Under the pieces are notes generated by a model. The model was not told the origin of the DNA. It did no database searches and saw only the letters and a program-made list of their open reading frames with translations. Shown here piece by piece: positions 26,212 to 37,390 of a DNA stretch of 60,000 nucleotides. The stretch lies in NCBI GenBank assembly GCA_032718475.1, contig JAUCBJ010009103.1:64001-124000 (forward strand), given 5' to 3'. The position numbers and the translations under genes are program-made. The stretch is from Nemertoderma westbladi (lineage: Eukaryota; Xenacoelomorpha; Nemertodermatida; Nemertodermatidae). Every line of letters starts with the position of its first letter. Position 1 is the first letter of the stretch.

Positions 26212-26824
26212 CTTCCCATTCCAGAAAGTTCTGATCATCATCATCAACGTCACAATCCGTGACGTCATCGGTTTCATCGATAAACTGGTTGTAGTCCTCG
26301 TCGACGGACAGCCGTTTCCGTTGGGGGTACGTAGGCCCCGCGGCGTTGTACCGGTCGCCTGGGTCCTCATCCCCGTAGCGGTCGTCCGTCGGCACATCCT
26401 GACTGCTGTCCTGCAACTCGGACAGCTGATCGGGGAACTCGTCGTCCAGCCACTGGTCGGTCGCGGACTCTGCGGGTTCCGACGGTACCGATACGCGGCC
26501 ACCACCGTGGGGCACCGCGACCACCGGTCGACCGCAGACGATATCCCGCGCGCTGAAGCGCGGGATAGAGCCGTCGCTACTCGCCGTTGGCGGCCCGGTA
26601 TCCACCAGCAACGGAACGTACGGACGATACTGGTCCCGAGTCGTCAAGGCGACTAGCTGATCCTGGATGCGCGATTGGCTGATCGTTAAGCACCTCATTA
26701 TCATATCGTTAGACATGTTGTTGGCGTTGACGTTTTTGAGTCCAGCGCTCTCCGGGAAGCATTCTGATTGGCTATCATCGTTTAACCAATCCGACGTCCG
26801 ATAATTGATCATATCTTTGGCAAA
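26212..26824 (-). CDS. PRUNE2-like: Exon G: acidic linker leading into the BCH module
   Basis: 613 bp, 204 codons plus one base, phase 0 to 1, starting FAKDMINYRTSDWLNDD. The middle is low-complexity and disordered-looking, rich in D, P, S and G. The end has PQRKRLSVDEDYNQF followed by an acidic run (DDVTDCDVDDDD) and NFLEWE. BNIP2-family proteins have the same layout upstream of BCH: basic 'RKKL', an acidic stretch, then '(F)EWEDD'. Splicing to exon H gives LEWEDDGL, reproducing the EWEDD motif. The acceptor is AATTTTACAG and the donor is GGGAAG/GTAAGTTA. GC content is clearly higher than in the surrounding introns. Confidence 0.85.
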
Positions 26825-27926
26825 CTGTAAAATTTAGCAGATGTGGTTACTGAAATTTCAATTAAGGGAATATTTTGCCATTTTCAATAATGCCTGGGTT
26901 TTGGAACTAGGACAAATTGCCCCATGGAGAATTTTCCCCCGGACAATTCATTGCCCTTCCGAGGACAATAATTGTAACCCGGCTAATTACCCCCGATATC
27001 CTATTGACAGAATATATTTGTAAACCTTATTATCTTTCGAACGTTTGTACTGTGAATGTGAGGGGTACCGTACCATTAATCAACCTGTAGTTTTGTCGCT
27101 GACTATTTTTCGTATTTTATTGTTCTCAGGTAAATGACAGATATAATAACATTAAATACCATGTAGTTGTAGGCTTATATCCGAAATAGTTTAACAAAAA
27201 GTAGTAAAATTAAAGTTCTTAAAAATAATATTACTATATTTTTATGAGTCCTTATTTATTTATTTATTTATTTTATTTATTATTAGCAACATTTTTTCAC
27301 TTAGGCATTAATAGGGTAAATAAATGACTTCTAGAATATAGTATATTCTAAAGAAATTATTATTTAATATATTTATTCCGAAGAAACACTCTAGAAGGGA
27401 AGATGGGTAACCCCCCTAGTTTTTATAAATTTGTATCTCCAATGTGGTTGAAAAATGCATAGAAAACGATATACCATCGCCGGAAAGAGAATGAACTAAA
27501 GAAATCAAAATTACAAACAAATTTTTCGGCGCCCCCCGGCGGACGGTGTAAGATTTAAAAAATTTCGCTAAAAAGACAAAAAGTTACTTAGAGTTAAAAG
27601 TTACTTACAAAAAGTTACCGTTACTTATCATGAACGATGGTGAAATAAAAAACAAATTTCTGAAACTTTTACCCTTAAGAATTAATTCCAAATCACGCGA
27701 ATTTTAAGAATAGGTTTTATGAAATTCTACAAATTTATTAATTTTTGGAAAATAGTCTCTGTTTAAATGAACCCCGCACTGCGCGAAGGCAACAGGAACG
27801 TGTCCTCAAGCTCTAGTTTTCGTCTAAACTTTTATTAAATATCGAATATTTTTCTTGAACATTTGATTGACCTTATCCTTTTATAACATAACTTAATGGC
27901 TTCATAACGTTATACTTATTTATTAC
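26825..27926. other. Intronic AT-rich sequence, no element identified
   Basis: It begins right after the acceptor of exon G. A TTTA-type simple repeat lies at about 27,253-27,284. At 26,905-26,995 GGACAATT-like words recur (GGACAAATTGCCCC, GGACAATTCATTG, GGACAATAATTG), resembling the foldback at 35,227. No coding exon is recognised. Confidence 0.5.
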
Positions 27927-28390
27927 TTGGGAACTATATGGGTTTCTATGGACGATGATTCCATTATAGATGTAAATTTTCAGGTTTGGCAAAATCTAGA
28001 CTGCCATTACATATCTGCCTGTATGTCTGTCGGTGTGTCTGTCCGTATGTCTGTGAAAAATAAGGAAGCATACCACAAATGTAAAATTATCGCTATATGG
28101 GTTTTTATGGTCGGTAAATTAATTTCTGATGTCAATATTCAAGGTTGATGAAATCTAGACTGCCTTTGTTCTACTGACAGACATACAGACAGACAGACAA
28201 ACGGACAGACAGACAATCTAAATCACATTGAACGCCAAAACGGACATCAGAAATGAAATTCCTGACTAGGAAAACCACCATAGCGAAAATTAAAATTATG
28301 TACTGTCCTTTCTTATTTTTTTGACCGACAGACAAACCGACAGACAGACAAACTGACATACAGACAACTACGTCTTGTGCTATGACTTTA
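27927..28390. repeat. Diverged inverted repeat pair with TGTCTG-rich tracts
   Basis: Plus-strand 28,020-28,160 (TGTCTGTC-rich tract, then AAAAATAAG, ATTATCGCTATATGGG, ATTTCTGATGTC, CTAGACTGCC) is matched in inverted orientation by about 28,185-28,370 at perhaps 70% identity. A third partial copy in direct orientation lies at 27,930-28,050. Related CGGACAGACAG tracts occur at 29,645-29,670 and 29,812-29,870. Probably copies of one dispersed repeat. Confidence 0.6.
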
Positions 28391-28444
28391 AGGTTTCGAT
28401 TTCTGTAATCTACTAAAAATTTTGACCTTAATTCGACAAAAAAA

Positions 28445-28960
28445 CATTGTAGAAGAAAAAGTCGAGTCTGCAGTCCCAGATATTTCCATTTGCGAAATAT
28501 CCTTTGCTGAAGTAAAGGCTGCTGCAAAGAGCATGAAGACCAATCGTGCCAGTGGAGTAGATGGTGTCCCCCTGAGGTCTTTAAAATATACCTGATTTTT
28601 CAGAGCTCATTTACCCCATCTTAATAGACATGTACAGAAAGGCGAGAGGCCCACAAGAAATGAAAACAAATAAGTTGGTGCCAGTTCCCAAGAAGGCAAC
28701 CTAACACTCTATGGTTCTTTTCGGGGAATCTCATTGATCTCGATTGCTGCAAAGCTATACAATAGAATTATATTAAATCGCATCAGGGATCCCATTGAGA
28801 GACTGCTCCGTGGAAATCAGAATGGTCGTGGGCCTAAAGGTCGTGGGACCTTGGAGCCCATTCTGGCACATAGAAGGTTAATTAAAGAGTTATCAAAAAA
28901 GAAAGACACCATTATAAATGATTATTCAAACAAACAAAGAACCAATAGGTTGAACCAATA
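28445..28960 (+). mobile_element. Broken LINE reverse transcriptase fragment
   Basis: The translation gives FAEVKAAAKSMKTNRASGVD, then after a stop/frameshift LISIAAKLYNRIILNRI, RGNQNGRGPKGRGTLEPILA and HRRLIKELSKKKD. These match the early palm region of non-LTR reverse transcriptases ('..K.GKA.G.DG.P.E..', 'ISL...(A)KVYNRI', 'NQNGFRKGR.T.EQI.ALR'). It lacks both ends and the catalytic motif and is interrupted, so it is dead. Confidence 0.8.
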
Positions 28961-29167
28961 ATAAGGTTTTATAACCCATTACTAAAAATAATGGCCAGGA
29001 ACTTTTTACGGCGGGTGAGAATTCCGCCCATGTGAAGAATCCAGGATTTCACTTTTCGGTCGACTTTTTATTGGAATTTTATACATGAAGATTTTTAATT
29101 TATCTTTATTAAATAAATGTTGTATAGTGCTTATTTTTGTCTTATAACCTGTACATATACTAATTCG

Positions 29168-29260
29168 TTTATTGTTTTGGTTAGATTCAGCCCTTCTGTA
29201 ACCTGTATTTTTGGTGAAAATCTGGTATTCTTCAAATGGCGGGGGGGGGGGGGGGGGGGG
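29168..29260. repeat. Fragment related to the element at 46,480, ending in a 20-base G run
   Basis: TTATTGTTTTGGTTAGA followed by AGCCCTTCTGTAACCTG resembles the two internal copies at 46,640 and 46,708. A G run at 29,241-29,260 follows, as G runs also bound the other element. Confidence 0.5.
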
Positions 29261-29949
29261 AGGTAACTGCAAAGTGAAATATAACGGAATTCAAAATGCT
29301 CTGTTACCAATAATTGTTAATGGCCAATAATAAGTTAGTATGTCAAGAAACACGCAAGTACGCGATACAATACTCCCAGCCACCGCCTACCTGCATTCAA
29401 TACGCAGTACAGTACAAATAGCAGTTAATAAAGGTAATCAACACGTTCGTGGGGCGTCGCGCAGCACGCAAACTTTGGCAAAAATTGGCAAAAAAATAAA
29501 TTTGATCTGGAGTCAAAAGTTCGAGAGGTATTTGCCCGTAACTTTCAAAAATATTGCAAATTTTTCTCTAGTATGGCCATACCAAATTTGGTTGAAAATG
29601 GTTAAAATCTTCAAAAGTTATTTATGAATGAATTTTTCATTACAGGCGGACGGACAGACAGGCAGACGGACATGAAATTTTTCGTATTTACTAATTAGAA
29701 TTGCGCTAAGGCTCGTCTTTACTGCCTGGCTCGCCCCACAGTAAATTTCAAATTTGAAAACGGTTTAGAGAGTTTAGAGAGATCTGTTTTATTTCTCGAG
29801 TTATTGCTGATTGTCTGTCTGCCAGATGTCCGTCGAATCCGTCGAAATGTAAGTCCGACGGACAGACAAACCTATAGAAAGTCTAGTTTCACCAAACATA
29901 CAATACAGTGAAAAACATTTAATAATAATATGCACGCACGCACATTAAT
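29261..29949. other. Intronic non-coding stretch
   Basis: No gene found. Short GGACAGAC-type tracts lie at 29,645 and 29,860, the second in a region with inverted TGTCTGTCTG copies. Confidence 0.5.
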
Positions 29950-31650
29950 ACCGGTCTAAAAGTTTATGTGTTGGACATGTGCTGGTCATATAGAGACTTG
30001 AAGCTATCGACGGTCGTAGCACTCTTAATCTTGTCAGGTAATGAGTTCCAGTTACGGACACATCTGATACTATAAAACTTGTCGCGAATGTCTAGATGAG
30101 CAGGAGGTTTAATGAAATTTAGATCGTGAGAGGCAAGTCGTGTGGTACGCTGGCTTATATCCTGCATCAAATTAAACCAGGTATTAGGACTACTGGCAGT
30201 CTAGTTATGAATAAACTTCCACGGTTGCAGCATTTCTCCTGTCACGCCTAAATTCAAGGGATGGAAGTCCGATCTTTTTTAACCTCTCCGTATAAGACGA
30301 GGAAGTAAGATTGGATATCATGCGAACAGCCCGCCCCTGGACTGATTCTAAAAGTTTAATGTCTCCTTGTAGCCATGGTGACCATGACTGCACACAATAT
30401 TCGAGATGTGGACGAACATATTGTTTGTATAGACGCACCCAAGTTGATTTGTCCCTATAATGGGAGCTTTAATAAGATTTGACCTAATATCTGATTAGCC
30501 TTCTTGGCAGCAGCTGCACAATGATATGATGGCTTTAATGAAGAGTGGATGTGTACCCCAACATCCTTTTCTAAGGTAACACGTTGCTGCGTATGTCCTG
30601 AAATGGTATATTGAAAGTCGTAGTTATGTTTACCAAAGTGCAAAATGTGACATTTAGAATAATTAAACAACATCTGCCAGTCTATACTCCATTTATAGAG
30701 GTTGTCAATGTCGGCCTGTAATTTTGTCCTGTCACAAACATTGTTTACAATACCACCGAGTTTAGTGTCGTCCGCAAACTTAAACATGAAGTGTCCAACA
30801 GTATCAATAGCACTGTCGATGTCGTTGATATAAATTACAAAAAGTAATGGTCCCAGAACTGACCCCTGTGGAACACTGGAAAGAACTGGAGCCCAATTAG
30901 AGAATGCACCATTGAGTACCACCCGCTGAAGTCTATCAGATCACCATACCTCCTATCCACCGTAGTAGATTGCCACATATACCGAGTGCCTCTAGCTTAA
31001 CTATAATAATCGAGAATGTGGGACCTTGTCAAAGGCCTTGAAGAAATCTAGATAGATAACATCGACAGAGTGACCTTGGTTAGAGAGAGCTTGGTTAGGC
31101 TTTCTAAATATTCAAGAAGATTCGTTAGGCATGACTTACCAGGTATAAAGCCGCGCTGGGAGCTGATAATTAAGTTATTCAAAATAACATAATACAAGAT
31201 TGCATCCTTGTCCTTGACAATGGCCTCCATCAATTTGCAGCAAACAGAAGTCAAAGAAACGGGGCGATAGTTTCCTGGCACTGATTTACTACCCCTTTTG
31301 AAGATGGGTGTAACGTTTGCCTTACACATAACCTCAGGAACTATTCCTTCGGAAAATGATAACCTGAAGATATGTGCAAGAGGGGTTGAAATAATATCAG
31401 CTACAGATTGCAAGGATCTAGCGCCAATCAAGTCTGGACCAGGGGTTGCCGAGGGACGTAACTTCTTAATCTTATTCTCTAAATCAGTTGTGGAAAAGTT
31501 GATGCTATCAATTGTTTCTGAACATTTAACAATAGGATCAGGATGATCTGTGGAGGTACCAAGAGTAAACACAGAAAGAAGTGAAGTATTTATTAAGAAT
31601 ATCTGCAGCCTTAAGTATCCTGTTAGGTACCGGAATATATAATACATAAA
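29950..31650 (-). mobile_element. CR1/L2-type LINE, 5'-truncated and frame-broken
   Basis: Minus-strand reverse transcriptase pieces in order: TPGPDLIGARSL, ANVTPIFKRGSKSVPGNYRP (31,647-31,050), YLDFFKAFDKVPH (about 31,040), SSVPQGSVLGPLLFVIYIND and FADDTKL (30,922-30,455), the KCHILHFGK thumb motif, YVRPHLEYCVQSWSPWL (30,438-30,205) and CVRNWNSLPDKIKSA (30,170-29,964). Motif order and wording fit the CR1/L2 group. Stops and frameshifts separate the pieces and no endonuclease is present, so it is an inactive 3' copy. Confidence 0.9.
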
Positions 31651-31939
31651 TTGGGCAGATACATCTTACGTTAATGTGCAAGCAACTACAGGGGTTACAT
31701 ACATGTAGGATCCCAACACCCAACCCACCAGTGCACACAGTTCCCCTATCATTGGTCAATCGACCCCCTCCCACACACCGTTGTTGCTACGTAGACCTCC
31801 TTACGATCCATCCGTTATAAATGTTAAAAAAAAAATTTGTTATTTTTACTTTTTATTTATTTTTATTTTTATAGATCGCTGCTCTCCGAAGACATTAGTT
31901 TTAATTTCATATTTTTTATAAACATTTTCCTACTTTTGA

Positions 31940-33350
31940 TTTCTCAGTTTAGGTGATATGTTGTTCCAAAGAGACGATAAAATAGATAGATCGCTGCCCA
32001 ACGACTAAATTAGCACGAGGAATAAAGAATAAATTTTGTGATTTTGATCTTGTACCATAACGATGAACATCACCTACCAATAAAAATTGATTTGATAATT
32101 CAGTTTTCTCGTAGTTGTAGAATACACTGTGCATAAAGGCTGCTACTTGAAGTGAGTGCAAATGTTGAACGGGTAATATTTTTAAACTTTGATATAACGG
32201 AAAGGAGTGCGCAAGACGGTCAGAAAAGGTAATGCATCTTACGATTTTATTAATTTTTTTATCAGAGAGGAGCCACCATTCCCCCAAATAATAAGTTCAT
32301 AGTTTATATACGGGTGCACGAGCGAAAAATAATTAAGTTTTAGGATATGTAGCCCAAAAAAGTGTCGCAACTTATAAAAAAATACCAGCTGTTTTAGATA
32401 ACTTTGATAACACACATGTCATATGAGTTTTCCATTAATAATTTTACTATATTAATGTGCTACTAAAATACATATATTATTTAATTTACTGTTTTATTGT
32501 CCAATGTTGGAATTAAAGATATATTTTCATTTGAGTTTTCCAGGATAACTTTTGATCAATTTGAATTCCTAGGTACTTAACCGACGGTGACATTGTTAAA
32601 TATTTATTGTTAATTTTTAAAGAGTTTTGAAATTGGGATCTTTCTGGTTTGTTTGACGCTACCATAAATTCGGTTTTTTTTTGTTTTTATTAATAATCTA
32701 TTGGAAATTAGCCAGTCTTGTATATTACTTAGTTCTGAGTTCATGGTCGTCACTAAGGAAGTCGCGTCATTGTTTCTACAAAGAAAACGTGAGTCGTCCG
32801 CGAAAAGTACTGTGTATAATTTAGAAGCATTTGGTATGTCGTTAATATATAGTAAAAAGAAAATGTAACCTAAGATTGAACCCTGTGCTATCCCGCATGT
32901 GATTTTTTGAAAGGTTGAAATTGAGTTATTAATTTTGGTAAATTGAAGTCGATTTTGGAAATAATTTTTGAAAAGTTGTATTTGGAATCCGCGAATTCCG
33001 TAGTGTTCAAGCTTTTTTACAAGGATCGAGTGGTTTACTGTGTCATATGCCTTTTTTATATCCATATATATTATGTATCCATTTGACTGGGTGTCTAATA
33101 TATCTCGAATTTTTTCCGTCATTGCTAAAATAGCTTGAAATGGGGATCTTTTTTCCCGGAATCCGTATTGGTGGATTTAGGCCTATAGGAGGTTAAATTT
33201 TTGCAGGTAATTAGCTAACTGGTCGTAAATAATTTTTTCGTAAATTTTACTTAGCATGGGAAGTACTGATATAGGGCGGTAGTTAGAAGTATCCAGGGGG
33301 TCACCGCTTTTGAATTCAGGGGTGATTTTTGCTATTTTCAGTATATCAGG
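31940..33350 (-). mobile_element. Second LINE (Jockey-superfamily-like RT), 5'-truncated, inserted in the sulfotransferase
   Basis: Minus-strand pieces: ILKIAKITPEFKSGDPLD, NYRPISVLPMLSKIYEKI, YMDIKKAYDTVNHSILVKKL, CGIAQGSILGYIFFLLYIND, VLFADDSRFL, then the C-terminus near 32,200-31,960 (LPVQHLHSLQVAAFMHSV, HRYGTRSKSQNLF). The FADD catalytic motif is intact but stops and shifts separate the blocks. Its 5' end fuses directly to the sulfotransferase frame near 33,350, suggesting target insertion with 5' truncation. Confidence 0.87.
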
Positions 33351-34108
33351 TTTCATCTCTTTCTCGTAATTCGATGCCGCTCTTCCACGGGGATCCCTCG
33401 TTAAGATAATCACTGAAACTGTTTCGTCGTCCACTAAATCCCCAAAGATAATCACTGAAACTGTTTCGTCGTCCACTAAATCCCCAATCTCTTTCAAACT
33501 ATCAACTCGAACTGTTTTAATCGCAATAATTTGGTAAGTTTTACAGACTTTCTCAGCCCGAGTAAGTCTATCCTTATCACAATTATTACTGGAGTCAGGG
33601 TACTCGCAAATTCCGACCTCATCAATTATCGCCTTAGAGAAGTACCCGCCACGAAATAACGTAAAATTATACGGCCAATCACAGTTGAGGATTTTTTTTA
33701 AAGCGCAAACCTTGGCCACACTCGGAATGTTCATGTAGACTCCTTTCAGACACTCGCGATTGCCGTTGTAAGTTGCGTTGAACTGTTTCAGAATATTCAC
33801 AGAGTGGTAACTAGTCATGTAACCCTGTATAAATTGTAACGGCTCGAATAAATAAAACACATTGGGATTTTGATTAAAGAGTTCCCCTAGAAAAGAAGAT
33901 CCACTGAACATAAAGTTACGAGAATCACTTTCCGTACTCGCTGATGGTTATTGGTGACGTCACCGAACTCGGGTATCCTAGCAACCACGGGCGCTTCTCG
34001 AAAAATCTTTTGAAAGCAATCAGAAATCTGTTGATTTTTGAGAGTAATAATTACGACGGAAATACAAAAGGCGGATATGAAGAACAGACGACGACCAACT
34101 ATAGCCAT
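33351..34108 (-). pseudogene. Carbohydrate sulfotransferase-like pseudogene
   Basis: The N-terminus MAIVGRRLFFISAFCISVVI is a short cytoplasmic tail plus signal anchor, as in Golgi type II sulfotransferases. It continues to RVRKVILVT. The frame then shifts (near 33,918, consistent with loss of one base) to FMFSGSSFLGELFNQNP and VFYLFEPL, the 5'-phosphosulfate-binding motif of PAPS-dependent sulfotransferases. The 3'-phosphate-binding motif VIILTRDPRGRAASN follows. A 14-residue segment (GDLVDDETVSVIIF/L) is duplicated in tandem. The protein ends where the LINE begins, so the C-terminal third is missing. It is intronless inside an intron, so it may be a retrocopy. Confidence 0.85.
33403..33486. 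repeat. 42-bp exact tandem duplication inside the sulfotransferase pseudogene
   Basis: Two adjacent 42-bp copies beginning AAGATAATCACTGAAACTG, identical by eye. It repeats the residues just before the 3'-phosphate-binding motif, which would probably disturb the fold. Confidence 0.9.
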
Positions 34109-34178
34109 TGGTTAAATTTATTACACCCCAAAATATTTAATAATTAATGATTTAAGTGGTCTAACATCCATGTCGAAT

Positions 34179-34789
34179 TAACATAAGAGTTTAAACGGAG
34201 CAATGGATGGGTGGTGTATAGAAAAAAAAACTCAAACACATGTGTGGCTGGTCACGAGAACAGCCACATATACTTAAGTTACCTTCTCCAATAAAAATTT
34301 TTTCACTTGGTGTAACTAATTCTTTCATTTGTTGTAACTATTTTTCGAATGTGCACCTGATTCTGTATATACCTAATTAATTTACTTTAACTATTTTCAC
34401 ATTGGTGCATTTCTTGTAGACTAGAACAACAACTGCACATACAGTACTTAAATTACATTGGTGCATTTTTTGTAAATTAGAACAAAATATCCAAACTTAT
34501 ACTAAAAAATACTACATATACTTAATTTAATTATACATTTATCCTTTCACGCATATCGTCTTCGCTCATTAATTCTACAGTAGACTATTAACTCCATGTA
34601 ATGTTTTCAATTTGACCTTTAGCGGGATTTTCAAATTTGTGCAATTTATAATTTCTGATAGGCCAATGTACCGGTTATTAAATTACAGCCTGAAGACAGT
34701 CATCCGTAAGGAGATCGAAATATAGCAAGAAACTGAGTTTTTTTTTCTATACACCACCCATCCATTGCTCCGTTTAAACTCTTATGTTA
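34179..34789. mobile_element. MITE-like element with 56-bp terminal inverted repeats
   Basis: 34,179-34,234 (TAACATAAGAGTTTAAACGG...) is the near-perfect reverse complement of 34,734-34,789. The interior has no coding capacity and contains the words CATTGGTGCATTT(C/T)TTGTA twice. The direct repeat ATTTAATAATTAAT occurs at about 34,135 and 34,789, which might be target-site or flanking sequence; the left copy is about 30 bp outside the TIR. Confidence 0.85.
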
Positions 34790-34803
34790 TTTAATAATTA
34801 ATT

Positions 34804-35226
34804 TTTTTCACAATATCATCAGCAGAAATATAGTTATATTTCCATCTAAAATTAATAAAGTAGCTCACAGTAGAGCCAGAACAAGTTGGTTTAAGAAAAT
34901 ATTATTAAGGAACAGTATTTTATTCGTATCCAATTTCGTATCGTATCATAAAAATTGACTTCGTATCGTATAAATACGAATAAATATTTTTGGTATTTTG
35001 TATCGTATTTTCGTTGCATAACGTCCTTATGGAAATTGTAGCCATAAGATTACGTACTGCGGTTAACTAATAACATTAAGTCCGCAATTAATCACTCGTT
35101 CGTAGAGCCTTCGACAAGCACGAAACACAGAGCAGAACCCTTGGATCGGAACTCTCACCGAGATTTAACTGATTAAAAACAACGAAAAGATTTTACACAG
35201 GTACATGGTACACAGGTACGGAAGCA
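34804..35226. other. Intronic non-coding stretch
   Basis: No gene found. TCGTATCGTAT-type words repeat irregularly at 34,925-35,010. Confidence 0.5.
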
Positions 35227-35331
35227 GGACAATTCGGTCCCGGACAATTCGGTCCCATTTATTTACTATTTTGGGCCGAATTGTCCGGACCTAATTGTCC
35301 GGGACAGAATTGTCCAGGACCGAATTGTCCT
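35227..35331. repeat. Small foldback of GGACAATTCGGTCC words
   Basis: Two direct copies of GGACAATTCGGTCC at 35,227-35,256 face four inverted copies (GGGCCGAATTGTCC, GACCTAATTGTCC, GACAGAATTGTCC, GACCGAATTGTCC) at 35,273-35,331. The single strand could form a long hairpin with a short AT loop. Confidence 0.85.
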
Positions 35332-35426
35332 ACATCCCACAGGTACATGGTACATACATGGTACATGACTTACAGAACCAGAAATTACATTCAGTTCCGG
35401 ATTGGAAAAATTGTCAATCGGGATTT

Positions 35427-35550
35427 TACACTCGCCAGGTATACCAGATACGAGGCAGTTGATTTAGCGGTGTACGGAACCGCAGACTATTACACTCGCC
35501 AGGTATACCGATACGAGGCAGTTGATTTAGCGGTGTACGGAACCGCAGAC
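35427..35550. repeat. 64-bp tandem duplication
   Basis: TACACTCGCCAGGTATACC starts at 35,427 and 35,491. The second copy lacks one A and otherwise matches to CCGCAGAC. The surrounding plus-strand 115-codon frame has no recognisable domain. Confidence 0.9.
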
Positions 35551-36227
35551 TGCACTATAAAATACAAAAAATCTACCGATTTCCATAGGGACAATGTTAA
35601 AGTCTTGAATGGTTTTACTTCTAACTAATTGTTGAACAACTAAATAGTAAATATACGACGGACGACGGCTCAATTTAATAACTACTTCTAGTGTAAAAAT
35701 CAATATCAGTCATTCAACATTTTTATTAAAAACTAAAACAGCTGTTGCACATCACTTCGTTAATTCGTATAATTCCTGGTTGCACTAACAATATAAATAT
35801 GAAGACGATATTTTGGATGGAACCAGATTGTCCATAATTTAAGGCATCAATACCAACATGAATTTATCTCTAAATTCAAAATTAAATAATAATGAGATGA
35901 TACATTCAATAATTAAATAGGTGCGTAAGAGACTCACCGCAACCCAATCAGGCAAATATTGGTGGAAGCAAATATACAAAACCAAATGTAACCCAAAAAA
36001 CGAATCTATTGCAAATTGGTGAAAAGGTGAAAAAAATAAGAGTTGTTATTTAATAATTAGTGATTATTGTACCTCGCGTGTCAATTCTGCTGTAACCTCG
36101 TTATTTACACACCTGGTGATGTTGTTGTTAACAAGAACAGGAAACACTATACATTGAAACGGACGTCGCATTGGCCAAAAAGAACCAAAATAACGTTTGA
36201 CTTTAACAATAACTTTGATAAACTTAC
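35551..36227. other. Intronic non-coding stretch downstream of exon F donor
   Basis: No gene found. GTTATTTAATAATTA at about 36,047 repeats the sequence flanking the TIR element at 34,789. Confidence 0.5.
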
Positions 36228-36352
36228 AGAAAGAGCGACAACATTTTTAGCTTCCGGATCGGTGATAGCTCGTAAACTCCATTTTTGACCGACAGTACTC
36301 GAGCCTAAGTCTAGACAACTAGCTGACAGCTTCACTAGCTCACTGGAGATTC
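36228..36352 (-). CDS. PRUNE2-like: Exon F: linker exon between Prune and BCH halves
   Basis: 125 bp (2 + 41 codons), phase 1 to 0, reading ISSELVKLSASCLDLGSS ... WSLRAITDPEAKNVVALS. No domain is recognised. It is supported by a strong acceptor (TTTATTTTGTAG/GA), a strong donor (TCTTTCT/GTAAGTT), an open frame, and above all phase: it is the only piece found that converts the phase-1 end of exon E to the phase-0 start of exon G. A longer open frame through the upstream intron exists but is not needed. Further exons in the large flanking introns cannot be excluded. Confidence 0.7.
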
Positions 36353-36702
36353 CTACAAAATAAACAAACAGTACTATAGACGCTAACAACGATAGCTTCA
36401 ACAGTCCAATTGGCTGGGGCGATATACAGAAAAGTGGCCAAACTAGACTCATATTTTTTGTAAAAAATAAAGTTTCTCAAAACTCAACATATGATATACT
36501 GTATATTCTGAAAGCTCAGAGTCTGTAGAATTCAGTGAGAGTATTGGCCGACCTTAAATATGATATGTAAAAAAATATACTGCTTGTCCCTTTCCTGTCC
36601 ACTGTCTGTAACCATTATTTTACTAGGATAATTGGTTACAGGCGTGGAACATTTCTTTACCTGTAACCTTCCGTGTCACAACGATAGCTAATAAAACATA
36701 TA

Positions 36703-37234
36703 CCGTATTTACTCGAATAAGAGCCCACCCTCGGATAAACGCCCCCCTTACCATCAAACTAGCAACTTAAACGCCTTTATTAAAATTAATACTGTATTCA
36801 AATAAGATATGTATTTCAGGTCAGAAGGGTCTGATAAATGCCAAAAATCATACTTTAGGTTCCAATTAGGGTTAGACGGAGGGTTCCCAGTTAGGTTTAA
36901 GGATACTTTTTGTCTAGGGTTTCGACTGTGCATAGGCAGGCCTTATTTTTATTACGGTATTATTACATTCATAATGCTGAAAATCTAGAACATAAAATAA
37001 ACGCCCCCCACTCGAACCACACAATTTATAAACTTAAACGCCTTCCTCGAATAAACGCCCCCGTCGAATAAACGCCCCCCTCGAATTAACGCCCTCCTCG
37101 AATAAACGCCCCCTCGAATAAACGCCCCCCTCGAATAAACGCCCCCCTCGAATAAACGCCCCCCTCGAATAAACGCCTCCCCAATTGGCCATTTATTAAC
37201 TTAAACGCCGACGCTCTTATTGGAGTAAATACGG
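36703..37234. mobile_element. MITE with 22-bp TIRs, TA flanks and an internal minisatellite
   Basis: The left TIR CCGTATTTACTCGAATAAGA (36,703-36,724) and the right TIR at 37,213-37,234 differ at one position. Both sides are flanked by TA (36,701-36,702 and 37,235-37,236), as expected for a Tc1/mariner-type non-autonomous element. The interior 37,045-37,180 is a tandem of about 18 bp (TCGAATAAACGCCCCCC) that resembles the TIR itself. Confidence 0.85.
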
Positions 37235-37390
37235 TAAGTTACCTTTAGTACAATTACTTTCAGTTATAACAAATTTATCTCACTTGTATTTATTAATTTA
37301 AATTTACTATTAAACAAATTTATTTACATTTAATAATGAATTAAAGAACATATAAAATAAAAAAAATAAAAATAACCGAATTATTCAGCC

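Noticed and set aside
36147-36452. 101-codon frame with a hydrophobic segment as a separate secreted or membrane protein
   Set aside because: The part upstream of the TTTTGTAG acceptor is intron; phase fits exon F of the PRUNE2-like gene better.
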